Notes under the pieces: model-generated | Told to the model about the DNA's origin: nothing | Seen by the model: the letters and a program-made list of their open reading frames with translations, nothing else | Databases searched by the model: none | Made by a program: the position numbers and the translations under genes | Source: Patulibacter americanus DSM 16676 | Lineage (GTDB): Bacteria; Actinomycetota; Thermoleophilia; Solirubrobacterales; Solirubrobacteraceae | Direction: 5' to 3' | DNA length: 64,000 bases | NCBI RefSeq assembly: GCF_000420025.1 | Contig: NZ_ATUD01000002.1 | Location: 1-64,000 of the forward strand | Shown: positions 1 to 8,146 of the stretch, one piece after another | How the letters are laid out: every line of letters begins with the position of its first letter | Numbering within the stretch: position 1 is the first letter of the stretch

Positions 1-105
1 ATGCTCTCCGCCACGGACCCGCTGCGCGAGCTCGTCGGCGCGGTCCACGGACACGTCCTGCGCCGCGAGCTCGAGCGGGAGCGCGCCCGCCGCCCGGCCG
101 CGTAG
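1..105 (+). CDS. 3' end of a gene entering from the left (partial)
   Basis: The frame is open from the first base to a TAG at 103-105, giving 34 residues that end in the Arg/Ala/Glu-rich tail LERERARRPAA. An ATG happens to sit at position 1, but the usage and charged helix-like tail fit the C-terminus of a longer protein. No domain can be recognised from so short a piece. The palindromic repeat array starts only a few bases after the stop, so its terminator region is made of repeat sequence. Confidence 0.5.
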   Translation: MLSATDPLRELVGAVHGHVLRRELERERARRPAA

Positions 106-112
106 CCCCGGG

Positions 113-376
113 CGCTCCGGCCCGCGACGCTCGGGACGGGGCCCGGCGTGGTTCCCGGGTGGCCCGAGCCGCGCCGGCGTCGTGCGCGCTCCGGCCCGCG
201 AAGCTCGGGACGGGGCCCGGCGTGGTTCCCGGGTGGCCCGAGCCGCGCCAGCGTCGTGCGCGCTCCGGCCCGCGAAGCTCGGGACGGGGCCCGGCGTGGT
301 TCGCGGGTGGCCCGAGCCGCGCCGGCGTCGTGCGCGCTCCGGCCCGCGAAGCTCGGGACGGGGCCCGGCGTGGTTT
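113..376. repeat. Tandem array of a palindromic (REP-like) element, 74-bp period
   Basis: A 74-bp unit is repeated about 3.6 times with only a few substitutions. Each full copy holds a 47-nt element with arms CCCGAGC and GCTCGGG separated by exactly 33 nt: copies at 163-209, 237-283 and 311-357, with a 5' partial copy at about 113-135. Related single copies lie at 3470-3516 and 46664-46710. The array fills the gap between the first gene and the nitrilase promoter. Short frames run through it but only because it lacks stops; they are not genes. Confidence 0.9.
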
Positions 377-440
377 ACCGTCCCGTAGGAGGACGGGGGT
401 ATAGTCACTGACTGACCAGTCAGTCAACACCCGGAGCACC
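374..440 (+). promoter_or_regulatory. Promoter of the nitrilase-tetR operon
   Basis: A good -10 hexamer TATAGT lies at 400-405; a weak -35 (TACCGT, 376-381) is 18 nt upstream. Transcription would start near 411, inside the operator palindrome at 407-424, so a bound repressor would block it. A ribosome site (CCGGAG, 431-436) precedes the GTG at 441. Unlike many genes here, this one has a short leader and a Shine-Dalgarno sequence. Confidence 0.6.
407..424. promoter_or_regulatory. TetR-type operator palindrome
   Basis: ACTGACTG-AC-CAGTCAGT has perfect 8-bp arms around a 2-nt centre and sits directly on the predicted transcription start. The TetR gene two positions downstream is the obvious binder (autoregulation). 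The right part, GACCAGTCAGTCAAC (414-428), recurs with 14 of 15 bases identical at 55719-55733 ahead of the HAD-ECH gene. Confidence 0.75.
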
Positions 441-1391
441 GTGCGCGCCGCCGTCGTCCAACTCCTCGCCACCCCTGACGTCGCCGCCGCCCAGGCGGCG
501 GCCGACCGCCTGGTCCGCGAGGCCGCTGCCGCCGGGGCCCGGCTCGTCCTCCTGCCGGAGAAGTGGTCCGTGCTGGGGCGCGACGACGACGTCGCGGCCG
601 GCGCCCAGCCCGCGGACGGGACGGCGGTGACCTGGGCCCGCGAGACCGCCGTCGAGCTCGGGATCGACCTCTTCGCCGGTTCGGTCGCGCTGCGCCGCGA
701 GGACGGCCGCCAGCAGAACACCGCGCTGCACGTCTCCCCGGACGGCCGGCTGACGGCCTACGGCAAGCTGCACCTCTTCGACGCCGACGTGGCCGGGACG
801 CGGTACCGCGAGTCCGACCGCGAGGTGGCGGGCGACGGCCTCGTGACCACGACGCTGGCCGACGACGCACGCACGAGCGTCGGCATGACCGTCTGCTACG
901 ACCTGCGCTTCCCCGAGCTGCACCGCGCGCTCGCCGTGCGCGGCGCGCGGATCATCACCGTCCCGGCGGCGTTCACGGAGCGCACGACCCAGGCGCACTG
1001 GGAGATCCTCCTGCGCGCCCGGGCGATCGAGAACGGCGTCTTCGTGCTCGCCGCCAACCAGCACGGCGAGCATGCGCCCGGGGTCCGCTCGGGCGGCCGG
1101 TCGATGATCGTCGACCCGTGGGGGACCGTCCTGGCCGAGGCGCCCGACCAGGACGAGGCCGTCGTCCTCGCCGACCTCGACCTGGACCGGGTCGACGCGG
1201 TGCGCGAGGGGCTGCCCGTGCTGCGCCAGCGCCGCGCCGACGTGGCGGCCGCGCTCGCCGGCCTGCCCGCGGGCGAGCTCGCTGCCGCGTGGGACACGGC
1301 GGCGCCCGAGGCGTCGACCGCCGGCGGAGGGACCGCTCCGGGCGTGACCGGCGACGCGTCCGCCGCGGCCGGCCCGGGGGAGCGCGCCTGA
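441..1391 (+). CDS. Carbon-nitrogen hydrolase (nitrilase superfamily)
   Basis: This 316-residue cytosolic amidase-type enzyme has the complete nitrilase Glu-Lys-Cys triad: Glu40 in LLPEKW, Lys109 in YGKLHLFD and Cys152 in TVCYDLRFPEL. The DLRFPEL segment and overall pattern are closest to the omega-amidase/Nit branch, which hydrolyses small carboxamides; the true substrate is unknown. The last 40 residues are an Ala/Gly-rich tail beyond the catalytic domain. The start is a GTG with a nearby Shine-Dalgarno site. Its TGA overlaps the ATG of the next gene by one base, so both are co-transcribed and coupled. Control by the TetR operator at 407-424 is inferred. Confidence 0.9.
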   Translation: MRAAVVQLLATPDVAAAQAAADRLVREAAAAGARLVLLPEKWSVLGRDDDVAAGAQPADGTAVTWARETAVELGIDLFAGSVALRREDGRQQNTALHVSPDGRLTAYGKLHLFDADVAGTRYRESDREVAGDGLVTTTLADDARTSVGMTVCYDLRFPELHRALAVRGARIITVPAAFTERTTQAHWEILLRARAIENGVFVLAANQHGEHAPGVRSGGRSMIVDPWGTVLAEAPDQDEAVVLADLDLDRVDAVREGLPVLRQRRADVAAALAGLPAGELAAAWDTAAPEASTAGGGTAPGVTGDASAAAGPGERA

Positions 1392-2002
1392 TGGCCGCCC
1401 GCACCACCGCGGCCAGCGCCGAGAAGCGCCGGGCGATCCTCGACGCCGCCGTCCGCGTCTTCGCCGAGCGAGGGTTCAACCACTGCCGCGTGTCGGACAT
1501 CGCGGACGAGGCGGGCGTGGCCTACGGGCTCGTCTACCACTACTTCAAGAGCAAGGACGGCATCCTCGACGAGGTCTTCCTCGAGCGCTGGGGCCTCATG
1601 CTCGACGTCATCCGCCAGGCCGCGGAGGACGAGTCGCTGAGCGCCCGGGACAAGCTCGCGAAGGTCGCCACGTTCATCGTCGAGAGCTACGGGCGCCACC
1701 CCGACGTCATGCAGGTCGTGATCGTCGAGGTCACCCGGCAGGCGAACACCTTCGGCCGCAAGCACTGGGCGACGATCCAGGACGGCCACGCGGGGCTCGC
1801 GCGGATCGTGGAGGAGGCGCAGGCGCGCGGGGAGCTGCGGCCCGACATCCCGCCGGCGTTCGCCAGCATCGTGTTCTACGGCGGGATCGAGCAGATCCTC
1901 ACGTCGTGGATCTTCGACACGATGCCGTCGGAGCCCGAGGACCGCCGCGCCGCGGTCAAGACGCTCGTCGAGACGATCTGCGGTGGCCTCGACGCCCGCT
2001 GA
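1391..2002 (+). CDS. TetR/AcrR family transcriptional regulator (FadR-like)
   Basis: A 203-residue regulator. Residues 13-59 form the TetR helix-turn-helix (ILDAAVRVFAERGF, then VSDIADEAGVAYGLVYHYF), followed by a helical ligand-binding domain whose FIVESYGRHPDVMQVVIVEV region resembles the C-terminal domain of the YsiA/FadR subgroup that senses acyl-CoAs. It is translationally coupled to the nitrilase (TGATG overlap). An 18-nt palindrome covers the operon's start site, and a near-copy lies before the HAD-ECH fusion at 55.8 kb. This makes a local plus distal fatty-acid regulon likely, though ligand and targets are inferred. Confidence 0.9.
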   Translation: MAARTTAASAEKRRAILDAAVRVFAERGFNHCRVSDIADEAGVAYGLVYHYFKSKDGILDEVFLERWGLMLDVIRQAAEDESLSARDKLAKVATFIVESYGRHPDVMQVVIVEVTRQANTFGRKHWATIQDGHAGLARIVEEAQARGELRPDIPPAFASIVFYGGIEQILTSWIFDTMPSEPEDRRAAVKTLVETICGGLDAR

Positions 2003-2076
2003 CCGGCCCGGCCGGTCCGGCGGCACGGGTGGTGCGACCGCATGCCCCGCCGTGGGCGTGGGTAGGATCGCTACCT

Positions 2077-2211
2077 ATGGACAACGAGCTCGTCAAACGA
2101 CTGGCCTGGTCCGGCCTGATCGCCGGCCTCGGCGTCGCCAGCAGCATGCTCGCGCAACGCGCGGCCGCGATGATCTGGCGCCGGGTCTTCAACGAGGAGC
2201 CGCCCGAGTGA
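2077..2211 (+). CDS. Small membrane protein, DUF4235-like
   Basis: A 44-residue protein with one hydrophobic helix (about residues 9-26) and a C-terminal WRRVFNEEPPE segment. That layout resembles the core of the actinobacterial DUF4235 family, which is also small and membrane-bound; function unknown. A TAGGAT box at 2063-2068 lies 8 nt before the ATG, so the mRNA is probably leaderless. It starts a cluster of four overlapping genes for small membrane proteins, probably one cell-envelope unit. Confidence 0.7.
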   Translation: MDNELVKRLAWSGLIAGLGVASSMLAQRAAAMIWRRVFNEEPPE

Positions 2212-2627
2212 GCGACCAGACCCCATCCACCGGCGGCGACCGCCCGTGGGTCCCGACCGCGGAGCAGCCCGTGCCCCCCACGACCGAGTTCACGGCCGTG
2301 ACGCCGGAGGGCACCGCGCCCGCCGGCGCGCCGACCGCCAGCCCCACGAGCGTGACGCCCCTGGCGTCCGGCGCCGCCGGTGACCGTGGCGGCGCCACGG
2401 CCGCCTCCGGCTCCGACGCGCCCCCGGCCTGGAAGACGCCCCCGGCGTCCGACCTGCCGCCGGCGTGGGGCGACCCGGACGCGGAGCAGGACGCTCCGCA
2501 GTCCACCAACCAGGCCAAGAACCTCTGGGGCCTCGTCCCCGAGGACCGTCCCGAGGTCCTCCTCGGCGTCGCCCTCGCGGGCGGCGTGCTGGCCGCGATC
2601 CTCCTCCGGTCCCTTGCCAAGCGTTGA
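2208..2627 (+). CDS. Pro/Ala-rich protein with C-terminal membrane anchor
   Basis: A 139-residue protein starting at a GTG that overlaps the preceding stop (GTGA). Residues 1-100 are low-complexity Pro/Thr/Ala/Gly and probably disordered; residues about 112-135 (EVLLGVALAGGVLAAILL) form a single membrane helix with a short LAKR cytoplasmic end. No known domain. By position it belongs with the holin-X and DUF3618 proteins that follow. Confidence 0.75.
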   Translation: MSDQTPSTGGDRPWVPTAEQPVPPTTEFTAVTPEGTAPAGAPTASPTSVTPLASGAAGDRGGATAASGSDAPPAWKTPPASDLPPAWGDPDAEQDAPQSTNQAKNLWGLVPEDRPEVLLGVALAGGVLAAILLRSLAKR

Positions 2628-3114
2628 TCCCGGGCGCCGCGAGGCGTCGCTCAAGTCCGTCGTCGAGAACCTCGCCACCGTCACGGAGCGGACGCAGCAC
2701 ATCGTCCGCGACGAGATCGAGCTCGCGAAGGCGGAGGTCGCCGAGAAGGCGGCCGCGCTCGGCCGCGGGGCCGCCGTCGGCATCGCCGCCGGCGTGTTCG
2801 TCGCCGTGGGCGCGCTGTTCTTCCTGCACTTCCTCGCCTTCTTCCTGGGCCAGGTCGTCTTCAGCGACAACATCTTCTGGGGCTACCTCGTGGTGGCCGT
2901 GCTGCTGTTCGTGCTCGCGGCCGTCGCCGGGCTCCTCGCCCGCAAGTTCGTCAAGAAGGGCGCCCCGCCCGTCCCGACGATGGCGATCGACGAGGCCAAG
3001 CTGATCCGCGAGAGCGTGCAGAACACGGGCAAGGGGTCGTCGAACGCCCTGGAGTCCGCCCCCCACGGTCCCTCGCGGACGCTGGGCGCCACCGAGATGA
3101 AGGAGCGTCGATGA
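2614..3114 (+). CDS. Actinobacterial holin-X family protein (Phage_holin_3_6)
   Basis: About 166 residues. An amphipathic N-terminal helix (VVENLATVTERTQHIVRDEI) is followed by ELAKAEVAEKA and two membrane hairpin helices around residues 48-110. This is the typical layout of the holin-X family, which despite its name is a chromosomal membrane protein family in actinobacteria, not a lysis gene. No ATG or GTG precedes the conserved part; the TTG at 2614 is the best start and overlaps the previous gene by 14 bp. The true start is uncertain. Its stop overlaps the DUF3618 start (ATGA). Confidence 0.8.
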   Translation: MPSVDPGRREASLKSVVENLATVTERTQHIVRDEIELAKAEVAEKAAALGRGAAVGIAAGVFVAVGALFFLHFLAFFLGQVVFSDNIFWGYLVVAVLLFVLAAVAGLLARKFVKKGAPPVPTMAIDEAKLIRESVQNTGKGSSNALESAPHGPSRTLGATEMKERR

Positions 3115-3335
3115 GTCCCGCCCGCACCCCGGAGCAGATCCGGGCGTCCCTCGAGGACCACCGGCGCGAGCTGACCTCGTCGATCGAGCTGCTGCGCGAC
3201 GACGTCGCCGAGCTGTCGGACTGGCGCGCCCAGATCCGCAAGCACGAGAAGCCCGCCGTCATCGCGGTGGCCGTTGCCGGCTTCGTGCTGGCCGGCGGCA
3301 TCGGCGGCCTCACCGGCCTCCTGCGCCGCGGCTGA
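3111..3335 (+). CDS. DUF3618 family membrane protein
   Basis: A 74-residue protein with the DUF3618 N-terminal signature RTPEQIRASLEDHRRELTSS, a short charged helix, and one membrane helix (VIAVAVAGFVLAGGIGGL). The family commonly sits beside holin-X genes in actinobacteria, as here; its role is unknown but probably in the cell envelope. The ATGA overlap with the upstream gene shows coupling, and a strong terminator follows at 3399. Confidence 0.85.
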   Translation: MSPARTPEQIRASLEDHRRELTSSIELLRDDVAELSDWRAQIRKHEKPAVIAVAVAGFVLAGGIGGLTGLLRRG

Positions 3336-3398
3336 GCGGTCCTCGGGCCGGGCGCGCTCCCCGGCCAATCGGCCCCTCGTAGGGACCGGCACGACGAA

Positions 3399-3423
3399 GG
3401 GCCCGCCGATCGGCGGGCCCTTT
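3399..3423 (+). terminator. Intrinsic terminator after the DUF3618 gene
   Basis: A perfect 22-nt palindrome (GGGCCCGCCG arms around an AT centre) is followed by TTT. It separates the rightward membrane cluster from the leftward degV gene, and the symmetry lets it serve both strands. Confidence 0.75.
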
Positions 3424-3462
3424 CTCGTCCCGCAGGTCTACACGGCGGGGCCCGCACCCTTT

Positions 3463-3533
3463 GCGGGTGCGCCGAGCCGCGTCGACGTCCTACGCGGCCG
3501 GGCCCGCGACGCTCGGGGCGGGCCCCGCACCCC
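3463..3533. repeat. REP-like palindromic element, single copy
   Basis: The same 47-nt element as in the 113-376 array: arms (C)CCGAGC-type and GCTCGGG with exactly 33 nt between them (3477-3509). It is extended by outer arms GCGGGTGC and GCACCC. It overlaps the last codons of degV, whose C-terminal residues are therefore encoded by the repeat. Confidence 0.8.
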
Positions 3534-4398
3534 TCTCCAGCAGGGTGGTCGGGATCCCGCCCACGCCGAGCAGGCCGGGGCCGACGTGGGCGCCGATGAC
3601 CGGGCCGATCTCGCTGACGAAGAGCGGGGGCGTGCCGATGATCTCCTGGGCCGCGTCCGCGAGCCGCTGGGCCTCGCCGTGCGCCTGGATGTGCTGGACG
3701 CACCAACCGTCCGAGCCGTCCTGCTTCAGCGCCTCGGCGACGGCGACCATGCGGTCGAACGCGCGGCGCGAGGTCCGGACCTTCTCGATCGGGGTGATCT
3801 CGCCGTTGAGCGTGAGGATCGGCTTGATCTTCAGCGCGCCGCCGATCCACGCCTGGGCGCTGCCGACGCGGCCGCCGCGCCGCAGGTACTCCAGCGTGTC
3901 CACGGCGAAGATGAACTTGTCGAGCATCGTGTCGATCGTCTGTCGCGCCCGGGCCGCGACGGCGTCGACGTCTTGGCCGCCCGCCGCCGCGGCCGACGCG
4001 GCGAGCACGGGCAGCCCGAGCGCGCCGCACGCGAGCCGCGAGTCGATGACCTCGATGCGGCCGCCCCCGGCGTTCTCCACCGCGATCTCGGCGGCCTGGC
4101 GCGCGGCCTCGACGGTGCCCGAGATCCCGCCCGCGAGGTGGACCGAGACGATCCCGTGGCCCGCGGCCAGCAGCGGCTCGTAGACCGCGAGGAAGTCGCC
4201 GGGGGACGGCTGCGACGTCGAGGGCAGGTCGCGCTCCTCGCGCAGCCCCGCGTAGAACGCGTCGAGGTCGGTGATGTCGAGCTCGCGCTGCGCGTCGTCG
4301 CCGCGGGTCACGTAGAGGCTGACCTCGTGGATCCCGTGCTCCGTCACCAGCTCGCGGGGGAGGTAGTGCGTGGAATCGGTGACGACCGCGACGGACAT
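3490..4398 (-). CDS. DegV family protein
   Basis: A 302-residue fatty-acid-binding protein of the DegV/FakB type. The family holds a fatty acid and, in organisms with FakA, presents it for phosphorylation. Visible signatures are VAVVTDSTHYLP at the N-terminus, SQPSPGDF, HLAGGISGTVEAA and TLEYLRRGGRVG. No FakA is nearby. The start is the ATG at 4396-4398, immediately before VAVVTDS. The final residues GPAPSVAGPAA come from the palindromic repeat and are absent from typical family ends, suggesting the repeat inserted into or eroded the gene's end. Confidence 0.9.
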   Translation of the reverse strand: MSVAVVTDSTHYLPRELVTEHGIHEVSLYVTRGDDAQRELDITDLDAFYAGLREERDLPSTSQPSPGDFLAVYEPLLAAGHGIVSVHLAGGISGTVEAARQAAEIAVENAGGGRIEVIDSRLACGALGLPVLAASAAAAGGQDVDAVAARARQTIDTMLDKFIFAVDTLEYLRRGGRVGSAQAWIGGALKIKPILTLNGEITPIEKVRTSRRAFDRMVAVAEALKQDGSDGWCVQHIQAHGEAQRLADAAQEIIGTPPLFVSEIGPVIGAHVGPGLLGVGGIPTTLLERGAGPAPSVAGPAA

Positions 4399-4429
4399 GC
4401 CGGCCAGCCTAGCGACCGATCCGTCGGCG

Positions 4430-6844
4430 TCAGCGCGGGGCGAGCAGGAGCCCGAGCAGGACCCGCTCGCCGCCGTCGCTCTGCCGGCGGAAGGCGGGGG
4501 AGAAGCCGAGCGTGAGGACGTGGCCCGCGCCGAACGCCTCGTCGACCACCAGGGGGCGTCCCGCCAGGCCGTCGGCGGCGCCGACCGCCCCCGACGGCGC
4601 GAGCGCCGCGCCTCGAGCCGCCCGCAGCGGGACCGCCGCGCCGGGCGGGGCGTGCAGGCGCGGCTGGCCGGCGACGACCACGGTGGCGTCGGGACCGAGG
4701 GTCCGGCCGACGGCATCCGTCCCCGGGACGGCGGACACGGAGACCGCGGCGCGGCCTGCCGCCGGTGCGGCGACGACCCGCGTGAGCCCGAGGCCCCACG
4801 CGGCCTCGACGCCCGCCGCGTCGACTACGAGCGCCGTGCCGCCGGCGCGCACCCAGGCCACGACGGCGTCGCGCGCCGCGGGCCGCAGGGCGGCGGCGAT
4901 CCCCGGGCCGAGCACGAGGTGGGTGACGCCGGCGGGGACGCCGGCGCTCAGCGCGTCCGGCAGGACGGTCTGCGGGGCGGCGCCGGCCGCGCGGAGCGCG
5001 TCGCGCAGCCAGCCGGCGGGGCGGTCGCGCACCGGCAGCAGCGCGGGAGGGCCCTGCATGAGCGGCGTCAGGTCCGGCAGCACGGCCACGCGGGGCGCGC
5101 GCAGGGCGACGGCGCCGGCGTCGGTGTCGGGGGCGCCCGTGGCGGCCCGCACCGCGACGCCGGTGCGCGCGGCCGCCCTCGCCCACCCCTCCGGGGCGAC
5201 GGTGCGGAACCGGCCGTCCGGGGTGCGCGCGACCGGCCGACCGGCGCCCAGCGCCGCGACCGCCAGGCGCGCGGCCGCGGCGGAGTCGGCGGCGAAGCTC
5301 ACCGTGGCGCCGTCGGCGACCCGCGGCGCCCGCGGGCCCGCGAACGGCACCGAGGCGGAGGCCGGGAGGGGCGCGCGCAGCGCGGCCGCGGCCACCCCCG
5401 CCAGGCGGGGCGCGGACCAGGTGTCCGAGCCGCCCGAGGCCCGGCCGGCCTCGTCGGCGTCGCGGCCCAGGAGGACGTCGGCCCAGCGGCCGAGCGGCTG
5501 CGCGGCGGGCACCACCAGGGTCCCCGCGGGCAGGAGCGCGCGGCGCGCGCGTGGCGGGCCGAGCGGGTCGATCCGCAGCCGCGTCGCGCGGCGGAGGGCA
5601 CGCACGCGGACGCCCGTGGCGCGCAGCCGGGTGGCGAGGGCGGTCGCGTCGGCGGCGTGGGCGTCCGTGCGCAACACCCACCCGTAGGTGCGGTCGCCCG
5701 TCGTGCCGCGGCCCGCGCGCCCGTTCCGCACGGCCGCGGCGAACCCGCTCGCCCAGGCGCGGACGGCGGCGACGCGGCGGCGCGCGACGGCCCCCAGCGC
5801 GGCGTGCAGCGCCGTCTCGTGCCGCACCGTCTTGGCCTGGAGCGACGGATCGGACCCCTGCTCGAAGGTCATCCCGCCGGCGCCGTAGAGCAGGCTCGTG
5901 GCGGAGTCCGCGTAGCCCGGATAGAGCAGGTCGTAGCCGCCGTGCTCCGCGGCCGGGCCGCCGCGGCGCAGCGCCGCGTCCACCGCCGCGGAGACGGGGC
6001 CGTCGGCGAAGCGCCGGATTGCCCGCGGCAGCCCGGCGACGACGGGCGAGGCGTAGGGCGGTGCGAAGTACGCGCCACCCGTCTGCTCGTGCGCGTCGAT
6101 CGCCAGCACCGGCGGGAACCGCTCCAACGTCCGCAGACGTGCGCGGGTCTCGGGCTGCGACGCGGCGAACCAGTCGCGGTTGAGGTCGATGTCCGCGGCG
6201 TTCGTCCGCGTGCCGAGCACGCGGCCGTCCGGGTTCTGGTCCGGCACGACGACGGCCAGCGTCCCGCGCAGGGTGCGCCGGTCGGCACAGGCGTTCGACG
6301 CGGCCATCCGCGCGAGCAGGGCGAGCGCCGCCGTGGTCCCCGACGGCTCGTTCGCGTGGACGCCGGCGCCGATCCAGACGACCGCGGGCCGGCGGGCGGC
6401 GCGGGAGACGGCGGCGCGGCCGGTGCGTCCCGCCCGCACGGCGCGGACGGCCGCCGACGTCGCCGCGAGCGCGGCGGGACGCAGCGCGTCGGGGTCGCCG
6501 AGCAGCGCGTAGCGCAGGGGGCGGCCCTCCGGCGTGCGGCCGGCGAGCACCGTCGTGATCCGCGGTGACGCGGCGTCGAGGGCGAGGAGGTAGGCGTCGA
6601 CCTCGCCCGGCGTGGGGGCGGAGGCCGTGAGGCGGTGGCCCAGTACCTGGCGGGCCGCGGGGACGGCGCGCGCGCCGGCGACGACGGGGCAGGCGCGACT
6701 CGTCGCCGCCGCAGCGGCGGGCGCGGCGACGACGGCCGGCGCGGCGAGCGCCACGACGGCGAGGCCCGCGGCGGCGAGCCCGAGGGCCGCCGCCGGCGGG
6801 AGGTGGCGTCCCCCGCGGGGAGCGCCGGTGCGGGCGGGCGTCAC
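4430..6844 (-). CDS. Secreted M14-family zinc carboxypeptidase
   Basis: An 804-residue exported metallopeptidase. An Arg-containing N-terminus is followed by a long Ala/Leu/Val signal segment (about residues 18-46). The M14 domain (about 70-370) has the zinc ligands in VHANEPSG (HxxE), substrate Arg in DLNRDW, a third zinc His in IDAHEQTG, and the catalytic Glu in MTFEQG. The rest is a long Ala-rich region plus a C-terminal domain with a glutamine-amidotransferase-like/PIG-L-adjacent look (VLGPGIAAALRPAARDAVVAWVRAGG spread over two segments), typical of large extracellular M14 enzymes. Start is GTG. It probably degrades environmental peptides or cell-wall peptides. Confidence 0.9.
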   Translation of the reverse strand: MTPARTGAPRGGRHLPPAAALGLAAAGLAVVALAAPAVVAAPAAAAATSRACPVVAGARAVPAARQVLGHRLTASAPTPGEVDAYLLALDAASPRITTVLAGRTPEGRPLRYALLGDPDALRPAALAATSAAVRAVRAGRTGRAAVSRAARRPAVVWIGAGVHANEPSGTTAALALLARMAASNACADRRTLRGTLAVVVPDQNPDGRVLGTRTNAADIDLNRDWFAASQPETRARLRTLERFPPVLAIDAHEQTGGAYFAPPYASPVVAGLPRAIRRFADGPVSAAVDAALRRGGPAAEHGGYDLLYPGYADSATSLLYGAGGMTFEQGSDPSLQAKTVRHETALHAALGAVARRRVAAVRAWASGFAAAVRNGRAGRGTTGDRTYGWVLRTDAHAADATALATRLRATGVRVRALRRATRLRIDPLGPPRARRALLPAGTLVVPAAQPLGRWADVLLGRDADEAGRASGGSDTWSAPRLAGVAAAALRAPLPASASVPFAGPRAPRVADGATVSFAADSAAAARLAVAALGAGRPVARTPDGRFRTVAPEGWARAAARTGVAVRAATGAPDTDAGAVALRAPRVAVLPDLTPLMQGPPALLPVRDRPAGWLRDALRAAGAAPQTVLPDALSAGVPAGVTHLVLGPGIAAALRPAARDAVVAWVRAGGTALVVDAAGVEAAWGLGLTRVVAAPAAGRAAVSVSAVPGTDAVGRTLGPDATVVVAGQPRLHAPPGAAVPLRAARGAALAPSGAVGAADGLAGRPLVVDEAFGAGHVLTLGFSPAFRRQSDGGERVLLGLLLAPR

Positions 6845-6872
6845 CGCACGCTCACGACGCCGCCCGGAGGCC

Positions 6873-7268
6873 TCAGCCGAGGCGGTTCTCGGGCTGCAGC
6901 AGGCCGGAGTCGGCGACGGGCGGCTCGCCCGCCGGGGCGGCGTCCGCGTCCTTGTCGCCGCCGACGAGCTGCGCGAGCTCGCCGCTCTCGTACATCTCCA
7001 TCACGATGTCGCAGCCGCCGACGAGCTCGCCCTCGACGAAGAGCTGCGGGATGGTCGGCCACTGGGACAGCGCGGAGAGCTCCTGGCGGATCCGCGGGTC
7101 GGGCAGGATGTCGACGCTGGCGAAGGAGACGTCGAGCGCCTGCATCACGCCGACCGTCCGGGCCGAGAAGCCGCAGGCCGGCTGCTCCGGCGTGCCCTTC
7201 ATGAAGAGGATGATCTCGTTCTCCTTGATCGCCTCGGCGATCGCGTCACGGAGCTGGTTGTCGCTCAT
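6873..7268 (-). CDS. grxD: Monothiol glutaredoxin (Grx4/GrxD family)
   Basis: A 131-residue Fe-S cluster carrier. The single-cysteine motif CGFS within EQPACGFSARTV, plus WPTIPQLFVEGELVGGCDI, identify the monothiol Grx4 class that binds a [2Fe-2S] cluster with glutathione-type thiols and BolA. The 20-residue C-terminal tail is lineage-specific. I chose the ATG at 7266-7268 because AAGGA lies 8 nt upstream; an in-frame ATG five codons earlier is possible. bolA precedes it by 11 nt and erpA is divergent: a compact Fe-S unit. Confidence 0.92.
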   Translation of the reverse strand: MSDNQLRDAIAEAIKENEIILFMKGTPEQPACGFSARTVGVMQALDVSFASVDILPDPRIRQELSALSQWPTIPQLFVEGELVGGCDIVMEMYESGELAQLVGGDKDADAAPAGEPPVADSGLLQPENRLG

Positions 7269-7279
7269 GCTGGTGTCCT

Positions 7280-7504
7280 TCAAGACGGGGTCTTGGTGGT
7301 CAGGGCCATCGCGTGGATCGAGCCGCCGAGCTCGCCCGCGAACACGTCCATCACCATGCGGTGCTGGGCGACGCGGGTCTTGCCGGCGAACGCGGGGGAC
7401 GTGACGACGGCCTGGAAGTGCACGCCGTCGGCGCCGTCGACCTGCGCGGAGGCCTCTGGGATCGTGCTCTCGATGCGCTGCTTGATCTCGTCGGCGGTGG
7501 GCAT
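7280..7504 (-). CDS. bolA: BolA family protein
   Basis: A 74-residue protein with the BolA pattern: ADEIKQRIESTIPEA, FQAVVTSPAFAGKTRVAQHRMV with the conserved His, then SIHAMALTTKTPS. BolA proteins form heterodimers with monothiol glutaredoxins and help traffic Fe-S clusters. The co-directional grxD starts 11 nt downstream, so the two partner proteins are made from one mRNA. Confidence 0.93.
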   Translation of the reverse strand: MPTADEIKQRIESTIPEASAQVDGADGVHFQAVVTSPAFAGKTRVAQHRMVMDVFAGELGGSIHAMALTTKTPS

Positions 7505-7619
7505 TCGTCCAAGAGTAGAGGGTCCGCAGCTGGGCCTTCCAGGCCGGGCTTCGAGGTCGCTACACTTCCTGAAGTACTGGACCTGTGGGGAACCTCCCCA
7601 CGCTTCGGAGGACGGCACG

Positions 7620-7970
7620 ATGATCACGATCACGGACAAGGGCGCGGAGAAGGTCCGCGAGTTCCTCGACAGCAACCCGCAGGAGGGCGAGGCCGGCCTG
7701 CGCGTCGGCGTGCGCGGCGGCGGCTGTTCGGGGTTCCAGTACGTCCTCGCGTTCGACGAGAAGCGCGACGGCGACATGAGCTTCAACACGCACGGGATCA
7801 CCGTCCTGTGCGACCGCCAGTCGTTCCCCTACGTCACGGGCTCGACGATCGACTACCTCGACGCCATGACGGGCGCCGGCTTCAAGGTCGAGAACCCCAA
7901 CGTCACGGCCGCCTGCGGCTGCGGCTCCTCGTTCCGCGTGCCGGACGAGGAAGAGGTCTCGGCGGTCTGA
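7620..7970 (+). CDS. erpA: Iron-sulfur cluster insertion protein (ErpA/IscA family)
   Basis: A 116-residue A-type carrier: ITITDKGAEKVREF, VGVRGGGCSGFQY with the first cluster cysteine, and the C-terminal CGCGSSFRV with the other two. It transfers Fe-S clusters to target enzymes. It is divergent from bolA-grxD across 115 nt, which carry a TACACT box at 7561-7566; a Shine-Dalgarno-like GGAGGA lies 8-13 nt before the ATG. The gene belongs functionally with the bolA-grxD pair. Confidence 0.93.
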   Translation: MITITDKGAEKVREFLDSNPQEGEAGLRVGVRGGGCSGFQYVLAFDEKRDGDMSFNTHGITVLCDRQSFPYVTGSTIDYLDAMTGAGFKVENPNVTAACGCGSSFRVPDEEEVSAV

Positions 7971-8146
7971 CCGCCCCGGGCGGCCCTCGCGGCCGCCCAC
8001 CTCGCGCGGCGACCCCACGGGCGGCGATCCGCCAGGCGCGGTCGCCCGACGGGTCCGTCCGGTCACCGGCGCCGCGCGACCGACTGGTCGGTCCGGCTGT
8101 CCGGCCACCGACCCGCGCGTCGCCGCCCGCCGGTAGCGTCCCGGCG

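Noticed and set aside
113-376. CRISPR array
   Set aside because: The 74-bp units are nearly identical throughout, so there are no unique spacers, and no cas genes are near.
2614-3114. Prophage holin
   Set aside because: The family name is historical; the gene sits with DUF3618 and DUF4235-like genes and there are no other phage genes.
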